Translations under genes and position numbers: made by a program
Shown: piece by piece, positions 1-8,400 of the stretch
Layout of the letters: the number at the start of each line of letters is the position of its first letter
How positions within the stretch are numbered: position 1 is the stretch's first letter
From: JAEUIE01 sp035430005
GTDB taxonomy: Bacteria; Planctomycetota; Planctomycetia; Gemmatales; HRBIN36
Direction of reading: 5' to 3'
DNA length: 31,568 nt
Assembly (NCBI GenBank): GCA_035430005.1
Contig: DAOMFV010000054.1
Span: 1 to 31,568, forward strand
Notes under the pieces: model-generated
What the model was told of the DNA's origin: nothing
What the model saw: the letters and a program-made list of their open reading frames with translations, nothing else
Database searches by the model: none

Positions 1-23
1 AACCTGTTCGCTTCAACTCACTG

Positions 24-46
24 CCCCGACACATAATATGTCGGGG
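24..46. repeat. Short palindromic hairpin at window start
   Basis: An 8-bp perfect inverted repeat (CCCCGACA / TGTCGGGG, spacer 32-38) lies in the gene-free 1-250 stretch. It has no T-run, so it is not an obvious terminator, and the gene it might serve lies outside the window. Apart from this and the inverted repeat at 190-209, I see nothing in 1-250. Confidence 0.4.
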
Positions 47-189
47 AAGTACTGAAGAATGTCTGTGCCACCTAATGACTTTTGCAAGTTAGTCAGATCT
101 TGTTCTATCGTCATTCCGCTTCACTTCTACATTACTTAATGCAAGGGGCCTCCTTCGGGTGAGGGGAGACACTTCCCCTTCTCAAACCT

Positions 190-209
190 TACTGTTCCCT
201 GTTACAGTA
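190..209. promoter_or_regulatory. Candidate operator: TACTGT-N8-ACAGTA inverted repeat
   Basis: A perfect 6-bp inverted repeat with an 8-bp spacer lies 41 bp upstream of the SYLF gene start, where a repressor could act. A ribosome binding site (GGAGG, 239-243) lies 7 bp before the start codon. No regulator is encoded next to it, so the operator reading is inference. Confidence 0.25.
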
Positions 210-250
210 TTGCCCGGATACCCTACTTACTGATTCATGGAGGAATCGTC

Positions 251-961
251 ATGCAAAGGTTTGGTCTGACACTACTGATGGGTCTCGTGGCTGTGCCCAG
301 TCTCTCTGCTCAAGGGCGTGAGCAGGAACGCATCACCAGTGCCGGCTCGGTGCTGACCGAAATGTCCCGTATCCCGGATCGGGGCATTCCGACATCGCTG
401 ATTCACGAAGCTCAGGCCATCATGATCTTTCCAAATGTAATCCGGGCGGGATTCGTGGTCGGCGTGCGGCGCGGGCATGGCGTGGTGATGGCCCGCAACG
501 AACAAGGCGTCTGGGGGCTGCCGGTGATGGTCACCATCACGGGCGGCAACTTCGGAGCACAGGTCGGGTTGCAATCGAGCGATCTGGTGTTGATGTTCCG
601 CACCCGGCGCGGCGTGGACAGCGTGATGGCTGGCAGGCAACTGACGCTGGGCGGCGATGCCAGCATCTCGGCCGGCCCGATCGGGCGTAACCTGGCGGCG
701 GGTACTGATACCAGTTTCCGCACCGAGATTCTCTCATGGTCGCGAAGCAGAGGCTTGTTCGCCGGTGTGGCCCTCGATGGTTCGATCGTCACCACCGATC
801 ATTCCGCCATTGCAGCAGTGTATGGTAGTCCAGCTCCGATTGTCAGCACGATCCTGAATGGGCAACTGACCCAGGTTCCTCAGGCGCCAAACAACCTGCG
901 TACGCTGCTATTGCAGATGGCTCCGCCTCCAACGCAACCCCCGCCGTTGCCGCCGAAGTAG
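251..961 (+). CDS. Secreted SYLF-domain (Ysc84-like, DUF500) protein
   Basis: This 236-residue protein starts with a cleavable-looking signal peptide (residues 1-20, ending LSA). The rest matches the SYLF/Ysc84 family in character: the 'AQAIMIFPNVIRAGFVVG' stretch (about 53-70), a glycine-rich core (GGNFGAQVGLQSSDLVLMF, about 98-116) and a 'SRSRGLFAGVALDG' segment near 163-176. SYLF domains bind phosphoinositides in eukaryotes; in bacteria they are usually exported proteins of unknown function. The tail is proline-rich. ATG at 251 is supported by GGAGG 7 bp upstream. It is a single gene, convergent with argJ, and the shared gap holds a palindrome that could end both transcripts. Confidence 0.85.
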   Translation: MQRFGLTLLMGLVAVPSLSAQGREQERITSAGSVLTEMSRIPDRGIPTSLIHEAQAIMIFPNVIRAGFVVGVRRGHGVVMARNEQGVWGLPVMVTITGGNFGAQVGLQSSDLVLMFRTRRGVDSVMAGRQLTLGGDASISAGPIGRNLAAGTDTSFRTEILSWSRSRGLFAGVALDGSIVTTDHSAIAAVYGSPAPIVSTILNGQLTQVPQAPNNLRTLLLQMAPPPTQPPPLPPK

Positions 962-1046
962 GGATTTCTCCCTTCTCCCTCTTGGGGAGAGGGGGTCGTT
1001 GATTGAGTACACCCCAGTTGGTTTTGTTGATGACAGGCATGTCTGC

Positions 1047-1083
1047 TATTTAGCCCCCGGCTCTTCAAGCCGGGGCTATTTAG
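1047..1083. repeat. GC-rich palindrome, family (i), between convergent genes
   Basis: The core TAGCCCCCGGCT-CTTCA-AGCCGGGGCTA (1051-1078) forms a hairpin of about 12 bp between the stop codons of the SYLF gene and argJ. It is one of nine copies in this window. There is no T-run, so it may be a bidirectional transcript end or a mobile repeat rather than a classical terminator. A short CCC/GGG palindrome of family (iii) lies just before it, at about 966-996. Confidence 0.8.
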
Positions 1084-1099
1084 TGGTGACTAAATTCAC

Positions 1100-2344
1100 T
1101 TACGTCGTATACTCCGCATTCAGCGTCACATAATCATGCGTCAAATCACACGTCCAGAAGTGGCATTGGGCACTTCCCAGGGTGAAGATCAGCTTCACCA
1201 CGAGATGCCGATTCTCTTTCATGTACTTCGAGACTTCAGCAGCATCGAACTCGACGGGGGTGCCTTGATCGTAGAGGAGATAGGGGCCGAGGTGGAGGGA
1301 GAGGTCTTTCTCCTCGAAGCAGACACTGCTGTAGCCTGCGGCGGAGACGATGCGGCCCCAGTTGGGGTCGGCGCCGAAGAGGGCGGTCTTGACTAAGGCA
1401 CTTTCGGCGATGGTCTTGGCGATCTGTCGGGCGTCGGCTTCGGTGTGGGCGCCTTCGACAAGAATCTCAACGAGGTGGGTCGCGCCTTCAGCGTCTTCGG
1501 CAATCGCTCTCGCCAGTTGGCTGCAGACACGGGTCAGATCGTTCTCGAACTGGTGGAAGTAGTTGCCATGCCCGGTGATGGGGGGGCCGCCCGCTTCGCC
1601 GTTGGCAAGGAGGAAGACGGTGTCGTTGGTGCTCATGTGCCCTTCGACGCTGATGCAGTTGAAGGTACGATCGACGGCACGGGTGAGCGCCTCTTGAAGC
1701 AGGCTGGGAGCGATGGCGGCATCGGTGAGGATGAAGCCGAGCATGGTGGCCATGTTGGGGCCGATCATGGCGGCGCCCTTGGCGATACCGGTGAAGCGGA
1801 CAGCGGTGCCATGCAGGTTCACTTCGAGGCAGGCGACTTTGACTTTGGTATCGGTGGTCAGGATGGAGTGGGCGAAGTCGTTGAGGGCGGCAGCATCGTC
1901 TTTGAGTCCATAAGCGGCGGCGACGATGCCTGCGCCAACAACGTTCATGGGCAGCGGTCGACCGATGATGCCGGTGGAGGCGACGAGGATTTCTTCGCCC
2001 GGCGCACCGACGTGGGCACCGAGGGCGAGGGCCATCAGTTCAGCGTCCTGGATTCCCTGAGCGCCGGTGCAGGCGTTGGCGTTGCCCGAACAGCAGACGA
2101 TGCCTTTTATCTGAGCAGAGGGGACCCGTTTGCGGGAGACCTGCACTGGGGCGGCAGCGACGCGGTTGAGGGTGAAGACCCCGGCGGCGGAAGCATGATT
2201 TTCGCTGATAATGACACCGATATCGCGTCGGCCTGGCTCGCTGCGCAGCCCGCTGGCGACCCCGGCGAACCGGTAGCCCCTGGCGAGTATCCAATCAGAG
2301 GAATCGGTGGTAGCGGTGATGACCGAACTGGCGTGGTCTGTCAT
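1100..2344 (-). CDS. argJ: Bifunctional glutamate N-acetyltransferase / amino-acid acetyltransferase
   Basis: ArgJ moves the acetyl group from N-acetylornithine to glutamate (the recycling arginine pathway) and in bifunctional forms also uses acetyl-CoA. The 414-residue length is typical. Visible signatures are the early 'GYRFAGVASGLR' segment, 'GNANACTGAQG' (about 87-97), the self-cleavage site 'GPNMATML' with nucleophile Thr200, 'STNDT' (238-242) and the C-terminal 'YVTLNAEYTT'. The usual SVDGDTSTNDT reads SVEGHMSTNDT here. ArgJ matures by cleavage before the Thr into alpha and beta chains. No other arginine genes are adjacent. The sequence alone cannot tell whether the enzyme is mono- or bifunctional. 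Confidence 0.95.
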   Translation of the reverse strand: MTDHASSVITATTDSSDWILARGYRFAGVASGLRSEPGRRDIGVIISENHASAAGVFTLNRVAAAPVQVSRKRVPSAQIKGIVCCSGNANACTGAQGIQDAELMALALGAHVGAPGEEILVASTGIIGRPLPMNVVGAGIVAAAYGLKDDAAALNDFAHSILTTDTKVKVACLEVNLHGTAVRFTGIAKGAAMIGPNMATMLGFILTDAAIAPSLLQEALTRAVDRTFNCISVEGHMSTNDTVFLLANGEAGGPPITGHGNYFHQFENDLTRVCSQLARAIAEDAEGATHLVEILVEGAHTEADARQIAKTIAESALVKTALFGADPNWGRIVSAAGYSSVCFEEKDLSLHLGPYLLYDQGTPVEFDAAEVSKYMKENRHLVVKLIFTLGSAQCHFWTCDLTHDYVTLNAEYTT

Positions 2345-2367
2345 GGCAGGTACCCTCTCGACAAATG

Positions 2368-2396
2368 ATGATGGCGCGTTATGATTCGAGAGTCAA
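2368..2396 (-). promoter_or_regulatory. Candidate sigma-70 promoter for argJ
   Basis: On the minus strand TTGACT (2391-2396) and CATCAT (2368-2373) are 17 bp apart, matching -35 and -10 boxes at 5/6 and 4/6. Transcription would start near 2360, about 15 nt before the argJ start codon. A 7-bp inverted repeat CTCTCGA (2355-2361) / TCGAGAG (2386-2392) brackets the -10 region and could be an operator. Confidence 0.35.
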
Positions 2397-2416
2397 CAAG
2401 ATTGTGTAGAGTTCGC

Positions 2417-2487
2417 GCGGGATTGGTATATCGGTTGTGCCCAGCCTTCCCAAGGCTGTGAGACGGGTTCGACTCCCGTATCCCGCT
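2417..2487 (+). tRNA. tRNA-Gly (anticodon CCC)
   Basis: A full cloverleaf can be folded by eye. The acceptor stem is GCGGGAT (2417-2423) with ATCCCGC (2480-2486). The D-arm is short. The anticodon stem CAGCC/GGCTG (2442-2446/2454-2458) encloses loop TTCCCAA with anticodon CCC at 2449-2451. The T-arm is ACGGG-TTCGACT-CCCGT (2463-2479), and T2487 is the discriminator. The terminal CCA is not encoded. It reads GGG codons. It sits between divergent argJ and a long nested hairpin. Confidence 0.93.
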
Positions 2488-2518
2488 TTTGTTCTGGTTT
2501 TGGCTCTGAAGGAACCTT

Positions 2519-2661
2519 CGATGTTAGCCAGGCCCGGGAGGGCCTGGAACAAGTCAAAGTGTGACCAAGCTCCGAAGGAGCGCTCGAGGCTTCGAGCGCT
2601 CCTTCGGAGCTTGGCTTTTCCATGGCTCGTCACCAGGCCCTTCCGGGCCTGGCTAACATCG
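2519..2661. repeat. Nested long inverted repeats (29-bp outer stem, 23-bp inner stem)
   Basis: The outer arms 2519-2547 and 2633-2661 (containing GTTAGCCAGGCCC / GGGCCTGGCTAAC) pair over 29 positions with one G-T wobble. Inside, 2565-2587 and 2592-2614 (core AGCTCCGAAGGAGCGCTCGA) form a perfect 23-bp stem with a 4-nt loop. The sequence lies 32 bp after the tRNA and downstream of the histidine kinase gene. No T-run follows. It looks like one palindromic element inserted inside another. Confidence 0.85.
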
Positions 2662-2730
2662 GCCGCACCTTCGGTGCTATGAATGTGCGGCCAAACGGAA
2701 ACAACGACGCAACTGATCGAGTTGTGCCCC

Positions 2731-3927
2731 TCACTTCGCCGCCGAGAACACCAGACGAAACGTCGTGCCCTGGCCTGTTTTGCTTTCAACGTCGATCGAA
2801 CCGCCCATCTTAAGCATCAGCCGCTGCACCGAAGCCAGGCCTAGGCCGGTGCCTTTGTCAGGCTCCTTGGTCGTGAAGAACGGCTGGAACAGTCTGGCTT
2901 TCGTCGCCTCGTCAATGCCCTGGCCGGTGTCGGTGATTTCCAGCAACACTTTTTGGGCGTTCTCGATGGGCAGCGTGCGGATCGTCACCTTGCCCAGGTC
3001 GGTGATGGCGTCGCGGGCATTGAGCACCAGGTTCATCAGGATTTGTTCGAGCGAGCCGACGTCAGCCAGGATTTCGGGCAAGCCGCTGGTGAGTTGCACC
3101 TTCATTTCAATCTGCTTGCCCAGGGCGCTGTGAAGCAAGCGCTGCTGATCGAGGATGATGCTGTTGAGATTCACCCGCTGAGGCGGTGCGACCTGCCGGC
3201 GGCTGAAGTCGATCATGTGCCGGGACATCTCCGAAGCCAGCAGCCCCGCCTTGCGAATCTCGATCAGCATCTGCTTGATCTCTTCCGAAGGATTGCTTTC
3301 CAGTGAGAGGTCGGCAAAGTTGAGAATGACGGTAAGGTAGTTGTTGAAGTCGTGGGCCACTCCGCCGGCCAGCAGGCCCATCGCCTGCATGCGTTCGCTC
3401 TGTCGCAGTTGGGCTTCCAGTCGCCGGCGTTCGGTGACGTTTCGGGCAATTATCTCCGCGCTGCGGGTCTTGCCGTCCACCCGCTCGCGCCGCAGACTCA
3501 TCTCCAGTTGAATTTGCTGCTGGTTCTTGTTGAGAAGCACCAGATCGCCCAGCGCATACTCCTTGCTGCTTTCAAAGGAAATCGGTTCAGCCATCTCACT
3601 GGGCATGAACTTGCCAAGGCCCTGGCCAATCAGTTCTTCTTTCGGGTAACCCAGCAGCAGAACACCAGCCCGATTAATGGCCAGGATATTCCCCACTCGG
3701 TCTAAACGAAGAATCACATCGCTGGCATGTTCGACCAACTCGGCATAAAGATGTTCGAGATTCTGATCCTGCTCGCTGCGTTCCTTGTTTTGCGCGATCT
3801 GCTTTAGCAGGTGAATGCGCAACCATGTCGCCCAAATCAAGACCACAATGGCCATGATTGCCAAGCTGACCAGGACGAATCGTCCATTTTCCCACATGGA
3901 CGTCGAGTTCTGTGCGAGTATGATCAT
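2731..3927 (-). CDS. Membrane-anchored PAS sensor histidine kinase
   Basis: This 398-residue kinase has one transmembrane helix (about 17-36), a PAS domain (about 60-165) and a kinase core. The H-box 'GGVAHDFNN' places the phospho-acceptor at His192. The N-box 'NLVLNARDA' is near 299-307, 'DTGQGID' at 333-339 and the G2 box 'GTGLGL' at 359-364. The 'AHDFNN' form is typical of the NtrB/hybrid-kinase-like group. There is no periplasmic loop, so the likely sensor is the cytoplasmic PAS. No receiver domain is attached and no response regulator lies in the window, so it is an orphan and its partner cannot be named. A second Met at residue 11 is an alternative start. Confidence 0.9.
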   Translation of the reverse strand: MIILAQNSTSMWENGRFVLVSLAIMAIVVLIWATWLRIHLLKQIAQNKERSEQDQNLEHLYAELVEHASDVILRLDRVGNILAINRAGVLLLGYPKEELIGQGLGKFMPSEMAEPISFESSKEYALGDLVLLNKNQQQIQLEMSLRRERVDGKTRSAEIIARNVTERRRLEAQLRQSERMQAMGLLAGGVAHDFNNYLTVILNFADLSLESNPSEEIKQMLIEIRKAGLLASEMSRHMIDFSRRQVAPPQRVNLNSIILDQQRLLHSALGKQIEMKVQLTSGLPEILADVGSLEQILMNLVLNARDAITDLGKVTIRTLPIENAQKVLLEITDTGQGIDEATKARLFQPFFTTKEPDKGTGLGLASVQRLMLKMGGSIDVESKTGQGTTFRLVFSAAK

Positions 3928-4071
3928 AATACAGAGACTGTAGACGTCACTGGAATCTTACACTGTCAGCGTAATAGTTATGCATTAAATTTGAACAAAT
4001 TCGGAAATAGTCTCTGACCCCCTCTTCCTACCTGCTCTTTCCTGCCCGTCATCGTCTGCTACCAGAAAGAG

Positions 4072-5052
4072 TTACAAATAGCCCTTCGGATGGCTGCGAT
4101 GCCAGCACCAGGCGGTTTCGACAATGTCGTGCAGATCGGTGTAATGCGGAACCCAGCCAAGCACTTCATTCGCTTTCGAGGCAGCGGCAACGAGGGCAGG
4201 GGGGTCGCCAGCACGGCGCGGGCCTTCGATGACATTAACCGGGCAACCTGTCACTTCGGAACAGACATCGATCACTTCGCGCACACTGTAGCCGCGCCCG
4301 GTGCCCAGGTTCAGTTGCAGCCCCATGCCGGGTTGCAGGCGTTCGAGAGCCAGCAGGTGGGCATGCGCTAAATCGTTGACATGGATGTAATCACGGATGC
4401 AGGTGCCATCAGGCGTTGGGTAATCGGTGCCGAATACGTGGATGGCTTCACGCTGGCCCATGATGGTTTGAAGGATGAGAGGGATGAGGTGCGATTCGGG
4501 AGTGTGATCCTCGCCGATCTCGCCGCTGGGATGGGTGCCTGCTGCGTTGAAGTAGCGGAGGGCGGCATAGCCCAACCCATGAGCACGGGCAGCATCAGCC
4601 AGCATGCCTTCGACAATCAGCTTAGTTCGACCATACGGATTGATCGGCTCCTGCGGCGTCGCTTCGGTGATCGGGATAATTTCCGGCACACCATATGTAG
4701 CACAGGTGCTGGAGAAGACAATCTTGTTGACCCCAGCCGCCTGCATCGCTTCCAGAAGGATGAGCGTGTTGACAACATTGTTGCGGTAGTATTTGAAAGG
4801 CTGCTCGACCGATTCGCCGACGTAGGCGAAGGCAGCAAAGTGGACGACCGCGTCGATATGCTTCTCGCGCAGCACCGAGGCGAGCCGTTCCCGTTCTGAG
4901 AGATCAGCAACAATCAGCCGATCCGCAGGCACCGCTTCCCGATGCCCGAACGAAAGGTTGTCGTAGACCCAGACGTCGTGGCCCCGTTCGAGAAAGAGCC
5001 TGACGGCATGGCTGCCTATGTACCCTGCTCCGCCGGTGACGAGGATTCGCAT
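4072..5052 (-). CDS. galE: UDP-glucose 4-epimerase
   Basis: GalE interconverts UDP-glucose and UDP-galactose using tightly bound NAD. This short-chain dehydrogenase-type protein (326 residues, normal length) shows the NAD-binding 'GGAGYIG' (7-13), 'HFAAFAYVGESVE' (about 71-83), 'FSSTCATYG' with the catalytic Ser/Thr near 115-116, and the YxxxK pair Tyr140/Lys144 in 'NPYGRTK'. The C-terminal half has 'GTDYPTPDGTCIRDYIHVNDLA', a hallmark of GalE rather than other sugar epimerases. It stands alone, reading in the same direction as the histidine kinase. A palindromic element begins 30 bp upstream of its start. Confidence 0.95.
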   Translation of the reverse strand: MRILVTGGAGYIGSHAVRLFLERGHDVWVYDNLSFGHREAVPADRLIVADLSERERLASVLREKHIDAVVHFAAFAYVGESVEQPFKYYRNNVVNTLILLEAMQAAGVNKIVFSSTCATYGVPEIIPITEATPQEPINPYGRTKLIVEGMLADAARAHGLGYAALRYFNAAGTHPSGEIGEDHTPESHLIPLILQTIMGQREAIHVFGTDYPTPDGTCIRDYIHVNDLAHAHLLALERLQPGMGLQLNLGTGRGYSVREVIDVCSEVTGCPVNVIEGPRRAGDPPALVAAASKANEVLGWVPHYTDLHDIVETAWCWHRSHPKGYL

Positions 5053-5081
5053 GAGTGGACGACTCCGGGGTAGGGGGCTGT

Positions 5082-5177
5082 GTGGCAGGGGTCAGTTGTA
5101 CTCAACTGCCCCCTGCGCGAGGTCAATCGTTTTCGTCAGTCCGCAGGGGGCAACGGAGTACCGTTGACCGCTGCCAC
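5082..5177. repeat. 96-bp palindromic element with structured arms
   Basis: The ends are GTGGCAG (5082-5088) and CTGCCAC (5171-5177). The two 36-nt arms are imperfect inverted repeats of each other, and each arm also folds on itself: CAGTTG-TACT-CAACTG (5093-5108) and CAACGG-AGTA-CCGTTG (5151-5166). The stems differ but stay paired, and the TACT/AGTA loop is constant. Inner CCCCCTGCG / CGCAGGGGG also pair. No coding capacity. The remainder of 5178-5225 shows nothing. Confidence 0.8.
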
Positions 5178-5225
5178 ATCTATTCTGTGCTTCGATAACT
5201 TCATCGGAGCTTGGTTATTGTATTG

Positions 5226-5440
5226 CTCTGGTTAGTAGTCATCACGCTCCGTCGTGTTGACCAGCCGGGGAAGTGGACAGCAATTTACTGGACCTGTGTC
5301 ACACTCCGTCTGTACTCGGACGGGGTGTGCCTCAGTCGTTTGTCGTAACACCCTGGTCGGGTTCAAGACGACACGATGAAATATTCGCAACAACACTCCG
5401 ACGTGAGTACACGTCGGAGCGCGAGGACTACTTACCAGAG
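5226..5440 (-). mobile_element. MITE-like element, copy A of family (ii), full-length
   Basis: A ~215-bp non-coding element has imperfect terminal inverted repeats: CTCTGGTTAGTAGTC at 5226-5240 against GACTACTTACCAGAG at 5426-5440, continuing inward through CTCCG/CGGAG. Inside are two hairpins: CACACTCCGTC...GACGGGGTGTG (5300-5329) and CTCCGACGTG-AGTA-CACGTCGGAG (5396-5419). The same sequence in the opposite orientation lies at 12061-12258. No transposase is present, so it would depend on one elsewhere. A family (iii) palindrome, CCCCTCTCCC...GGGGAGAGGGG, follows at 5449-5473. Confidence 0.75.
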
Positions 5441-5481
5441 GCCTGGTTCCCCTCTCCCTTCCGGGGAGAGGGGAGGATATC

Positions 5482-8400
5482 TTACTCGCCACGCAAGGCG
5501 GGGATGAGCGGTGTACTAAGGGCCAAGCGAATTCCGGCGAGGCTGGAGACTATGGCGACGAGGGGGACGAGGATCGCTACCAGGGCGAGCCAGAATAGTA
5601 ACTGCATCACCGTCGCTGTGGTGATCAGGGGTAGTACGACGACGAGGGCCGAGACGCAGCCAATCAGTAATCCCATCAGAACCAGCCAGCAGACTTCGCT
5701 CCAGATGGTCCAGGCTACTTGCTTACGGGAGTAACCGACGGCGAGGAGGAGGGCGAGTTCGCTCTTGCGTTCCTCTACGTTTCGCAGCAGAACGATGGCG
5801 AGGCCGGCGGTGCCGAGGAGCAACCCCAAGCCGCCGAGGGCCTGAAAGGTGCCGAGGTAGGTGTTTTCGACAGCATGGAACAGGGTGATCTTGCTCGCTG
5901 TCGTCTGCACCGTCATACCGTGGCTTTCGCCGAAGATAATCTCCAGGGCATTGCGGACGGCGTTCATCTTCTCCGGCGTCGTGTCGATCAGGAAGTACCG
6001 GTAGCCCGCTTCGCTGGGGAAGAGCTTGCGGAAGTTCGCTTCGCTCATCACCAGTTCGCTCTGGAAAATCGAGCCTTTGATAACAGCAGCGAAGAACGCC
6101 TCACGGGGTTGATTGGTTTCATCGTTGAGGGAGAACTTCGTTCGCGGCTCTTTTTGCAACACCCACTGGGCGGTGTGATCGTCGATGAAGAGATTGAGGA
6201 TGTCGCTGGTCGCCAGGTAGAGCCACGGGTTTGCCTGAATGGCCTTGTCCATCGTGAACACACCGAGGCTGACATCGAACCCGCCGCGATGGCAGAAGGC
6301 GTCTGTGGCCCCCAGCACCCTGGGCTTGGTGGGCTGATAGAGATTGAGGCAGCTCACATCGTCGCCGCTGCGGAGGCGAAAGCCGAACCAGTTCAGATTG
6401 CTGACGAGTTCCACTTGTTTGGCTACCGATTCGTAACGATCACCGAGCAGCGACTTCCATTCATCCTTATTGATGGGCACAGTGCGGAGGGGGACATCGG
6501 TCTCAGCGACGAGGAGGAAGCCGCCGGTGCCGGAGTTCTTATCGGTGACGTTGCCGGTTCCTTGCCGGAAAGCTCCGACAGCGACGACGAGGAAACAGCC
6601 AGCGGCGAGGAGGGCGACGGTCAACAGGCTGCGGCCCGGCGAACGCCCGGCGTTGAGTTGGCCGAGGCTCCAGAGGGTGGAGTTGGTTCCGAGAGCCTGA
6701 CCGGTGTGTCGTCTTAGATACCGACTGAGCAGCATGATGCCGGTGAAGAGGATGAGGAACCCGGCACCGAAGAAGCAGCCCGGCTGTTGAGCAACAGGCA
6801 ACGTCGCTCCGAAGGCGATGAGGCCGAGGGCAAGGATGCCGGTGATGAGGGGCAGCCAGCGCACCCACGCCCGACTCGGTTTGTTGTCGAAGGTCGTCGT
6901 CTCGGTTCGCCCAGCCAGCAGCGTCGGGGTGGGCACCTTCACCAGTGAGCGGAGTGACAAGAACATCGAGAGCAGAGCGATGAGCAGGCTGATTACCGCA
7001 CCGATGATCAACGTCGTGGGGGTGAAGTGCAGGGAGAGCGAATCACTGGCGAGGAGGCCGCCCCAGCCAGAGCGGATGCCGGCGATCATCAGCTTAGCGT
7101 AGCCGATGGCCAGCGGGATGCCGACGAGGGTGCCGAGAATGGCGAGGAGGAATCCTTCGCTCATCAGCGTTCGCCGGGCGAGTTTGACCGGCCAACCGGT
7201 GGCGAGGAGGGTGCCGATCTCGTTGGCTCGTCGTTCCATGCGGAGGCGGAAGAGGAGCGCGACGAGCAGAGCGGCGGAGACGATGAGGAACAGACTGAAG
7301 CCCGCGAAGAGGCCGCCGAACATGTTGGTGGTGGCACCCTGCGAGGAGGAGAGGAGGCCTTGCTGTTTGGCATTGAGCCAGACCATGCCGAGCATCTCGG
7401 GGCGGATCGTCTTGGCCAGCATCTGCTCGACTTCAGCCTTGGGGGCTTTGATGCGGATTGACGTGGCGTTGCCGAACCTGCTGCTGAAGAGCTTCTGGGC
7501 AAGGACTGGGCTGATGAAGAGTTTCGGCGTCGCTTCGTACTTAGTGAAATACTCTTCGTCTCGGCGACGTACCCAGTTGGCGTGCCACTGATCTTTGGGG
7601 AAGGGTGGGTTCCAGTCACGCAGCGCCTTCTTCTCGCCGCGCGGGCCCTTCATGCCGGGGAACTCAGGGGCCCACGTCTTGTCGGCTGCCGCTCCAGTGA
7701 TTGGCACTATTGCCTTGACCTCCAAGTCTACATGTTGCTCAACCAATTTGTGGCCATCGGTCTCGACAAAGTACTCGATGCGGATTTTTTTGACATCAGG
7801 GCCAAGGTCCTGGGCGACGAACTCATTGATGATGACTTGGCTGCTGAGGATCAGGCCATCTTTGAAAATACCATCTCTGGAGGAGGCACCCACGATGGTC
7901 GAATAGGGGACGAACTCTTTGGAGACTTTATTACCATCGAGGCGGAAGATGCGGTTGGCCAGGTAGGTAAGTGTCGGCGTGGCCGGCCAACCATTCTTCT
8001 CGGCTGCCTGATCTACAGCGGTGACGACAGCCGGTTCGATCAACATGCGACGGCTGGTGAGTACCTGTACCGCTGGGTCGCTGCTGGTCTTGAGAGTGAA
8101 GCCCATGTCGGCGAGGGTGATGGCTTCATCGAACGATGTCCTAGGGGTTGCATTAACCTTGGCATTGGAGGCCAAATCAGGGATGGCTATCGGACTCTTA
8201 TATGCTTCGTTCACATAAGGAGTCGTTGCCAGCAACACGTTGGCCGCACCTTCGGGCAACTGCTGATCCGCCGCCAATCGTCGCTGCAAGGTATCGAGGT
8301 TCACATACAGAATCAGCGGGTCGCCCTGGGTGGGTTGCAGCGAGAAGCGGCCGGAGCCGGTATTGGGGAGGATACCTGCGAGCGGAGCCTTTTCGATGGT

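Noticed and set aside
1445..2368. Long open frame opposite argJ (307 codons)
   Set aside because: It is the antisense shadow of a clear argJ gene; the sequence is low-complexity Gly/Asp/Glu and has no domain-like pattern.
2379..2789. Minus-strand frame covering the tRNA and nested hairpin
   Set aside because: It runs antisense through the tRNA gene and the palindromes; no domain features.
3996..4015. Short similarity between 3996-4015 and 18481-18498 (ATTC.GAAATAGT)
   Set aside because: The match is only about 13 bases with a gap; too short to call a repeat, although a GGGGTCAGAGAC-like flank at the first site resembles ends of REP-type repeats.
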